The notes under the pieces are model-generated. The model saw only the letters and a list, made by a program, of their open reading frames with translations. It was not told where the DNA came from and did no database searches. 64,000 bases of DNA from Terriglobales bacterium. Lineage in GTDB: Bacteria > Acidobacteriota > Terriglobia > Terriglobales > Acidobacteriaceae. Both the position numbers and the translations under genes were made by a program. This document shows, in pieces, positions 62,927 through 64,000 of the stretch (position 1 is the stretch's first letter; each line of letters begins with the position of its first letter). The DNA lies in NCBI GenBank assembly GCA_015654835.1, contig JAATGG010000188.1:1-64000 (forward strand). Reading direction: 5' to 3'.

Positions 62927-64000
62927 ATGCGCGCCCTTCTTTCGATCGATACCACTCTGCTCAAGCCTGGGCTTCGCCTGGCCGTGGGTCTTTCCGGCGG
63001 CGCGGACTCCGTTGCCCTGACCCGTGCCCTTGCGGAGCGCAGCAGGGAACTGGGCCTGGTGCTCCACGCTGCCCACCTCCACCATGGACTTCGCGGCACC
63101 GAGGCCGACGCCGATCTGGCCTTCGCCCGCGCTCTGGCCGAAGAACTGGGCCTGCCCTTTCACGAAGCCCGCGTCGATATTGCCGCCGAAGCCCAGGCCC
63201 GCCCCAAATCGGGGGACTTCGACACGGCCAATGACAAAGCCGCTGAGTCGATTGAAGAAGCGGCTCGCCGCCTGCGTTATGGCTGGTTCCGTGAACTGAT
63301 GGCTTCGGGCGAGGTGGAAGCTGTTGCCACCGCGCACACCCTCGACGATCAGGCCGAAACCGTGCTCGCCAAATTCCTGCGCGGCGCCTGGACCGAAGGG
63401 CTCTCCGGCATTCATCCCGCCGTGGAATTTCCCGAGGGCCGCATTCTGCGCCCGCTGCTCGGCACCAGCCGCGCTGAAATTGAGACCTATCTCTATTCGC
63501 TGGGGCAGGGCTGGCGCGAGGACTCTTCAAATCGCCACCTGACCTTTACCCGCAACCGCATCCGCCACGAACTGCTGCCGCAGTTGGAAGATTGGAATCC
63601 TCGCCTCCGGGAACACCTGATGCACATGGCGGAGTTGGCGCGGGACGAAGAATCCTGGTGGCAGGCCGAACTCGCCCGTCTGGCCCCGTCTCTGTTGTTG
63701 CCGGGCCGTCCCGTGCGCGGAGGTGGCCGTGCCTCCGGCGACGGCCTTGCCCTCGATGTGACCCGTCTGGCCGCTCTGGCTCCGGCATTGCAGCGGCGTC
63801 TTTTGCGTTACGCGGCGGAGCAACTGGGGGCTGCGCCAGACTTTTCTTCGACCGAAGCCCTGCGCGCTCTGGCGCTGACCGGCAGGGCGGGCCAAAAATG
63901 CGAGTTGGCCCAGGGGCTGCGCGCCGAGCGAACTCCCCGAGAACTGCGTTTGGAGAGAATGCCACTTTCTGCAAGCGCGGAGAGCGCCACCGAGGCCGTT
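62927..64000 (+). CDS. tilS: tRNA(Ile)-lysidine synthase, 5' part; runs off right edge
   Basis: 358 codons are present and the frame is open to the window end, which is why the ORF track omits it. The PP-loop SGGADSVAL is in LAVGLSGGADSVALTRAL, followed by HLHHGLRGTEADADLAFAR and ATAHTLDDQAETVLAKFLRGA, then RNRIRHELLP, all typical of TilS/MesJ. The enzyme modifies C34 of tRNA(Ile2) to lysidine so that it reads AUA. The start ATG at 62927 agrees with the family length before the PP-loop. Confidence 0.93.
   Translation, partial: MRALLSIDTTLLKPGLRLAVGLSGGADSVALTRALAERSRELGLVLHAAHLHHGLRGTEADADLAFARALAEELGLPFHEARVDIAAEAQARPKSGDFDTANDKAAESIEEAARRLRYGWFRELMASGEVEAVATAHTLDDQAETVLAKFLRGAWTEGLSGIHPAVEFPEGRILRPLLGTSRAEIETYLYSLGQGWREDSSNRHLTFTRNRIRHELLPQLEDWNPRLREHLMHMAELARDEESWWQAELARLAPSLLLPGRPVRGGGRASGDGLALDVTRLAALAPALQRRLLRYAAEQLGAAPDFSSTEALRALALTGRAGQKCELAQGLRAERTPRELRLERMPLSASAESATEAV

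Overview
The window reads as chromosomal DNA of an acidobacterium, most likely class Terriglobia (Acidobacteriaceae-like). This is inferred from the moderately high GC content, a large Oar-like TonB receptor whose N-terminus carries a carboxypeptidase-regulatory-like domain, a membrane-anchored winged-helix protein of a type I associate with Acidobacteria, DUF3455 and DUF3309 proteins, and the house style of the peptidases. No ribosomal RNA, tRNA, CRISPR array or complete insertion sequence was found.

Layout. (1) 1-5.7 kb: the start of an aldo/keto reductase gene with an apparent 1-nt frameshift; a membrane-anchored winged-helix protein with two malectin-like sensor domains; and, divergently, a secreted GH16 glucanase with four malectin-like modules. 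The intergenic region between the last two holds five (G/A)TAAC repeats phased at about one DNA turn. Together these look like a self-contained glycan sense-and-degrade unit and are the best candidate for an undescribed system here. (2) 5.8-16.3 kb: a GT39-like membrane glycosyltransferase with TPR tail, a DUF3455 protein, an M14 peptidase followed by a TonB receptor, and an Lrp/AsnC regulator. (3) 16.3-21.5 kb: a TetR repressor divergent from a TolC-EmrA-EmrB type efflux operon, with a palindromic operator overlapping the first start codon. (4) 21.7-24.8 kb: a copZ-copA-csoR copper operon. (5) 24.9-39.9 kb: a minus-strand cobalamin locus of 14 genes and two cobalamin riboswitches. It covers import (btuB, C, D, F), cobinamide salvage (cobU, cobS), lower-ligand synthesis and activation (bluB, cobT), adenosylation (pduO type), amidation (cbiA/cobB, cbiP/cobQ), side-chain attachment (cbiB, cobD) and the final phosphatase (cobC). 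Corrin-ring methylation genes are absent, so the locus points to uptake and remodelling, although genes elsewhere cannot be excluded.

(6) 40.0-50.2 kb: a DUF3309 peptide, a remnant that looks like a YncE/phosphoesterase gene with its middle deleted, a FadD-ACP-PlsC fusion, a giant Lhr-type helicase carrying in-frame insertions, a Nei/Fpg glycosylase, and a MITE-like nested inverted repeat whose edge forms part of the stop codon of the next gene. (7) 50.2-64 kb: mostly housekeeping genes: a class A penicillin-binding protein, proS, kdsD, a thioredoxin-like protein with a stand-alone DsbD-alpha domain, gltX, a Phd/PIN toxin-antitoxin pair, a second M14 peptidase, ispF, ispD and the 5' part of tilS running off the right edge.

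Most long overlapping ORFs in the track are antisense or out-of-frame shadows of these genes and are omitted. Assignments rest on recognisable motifs and domain order; no database search was possible.
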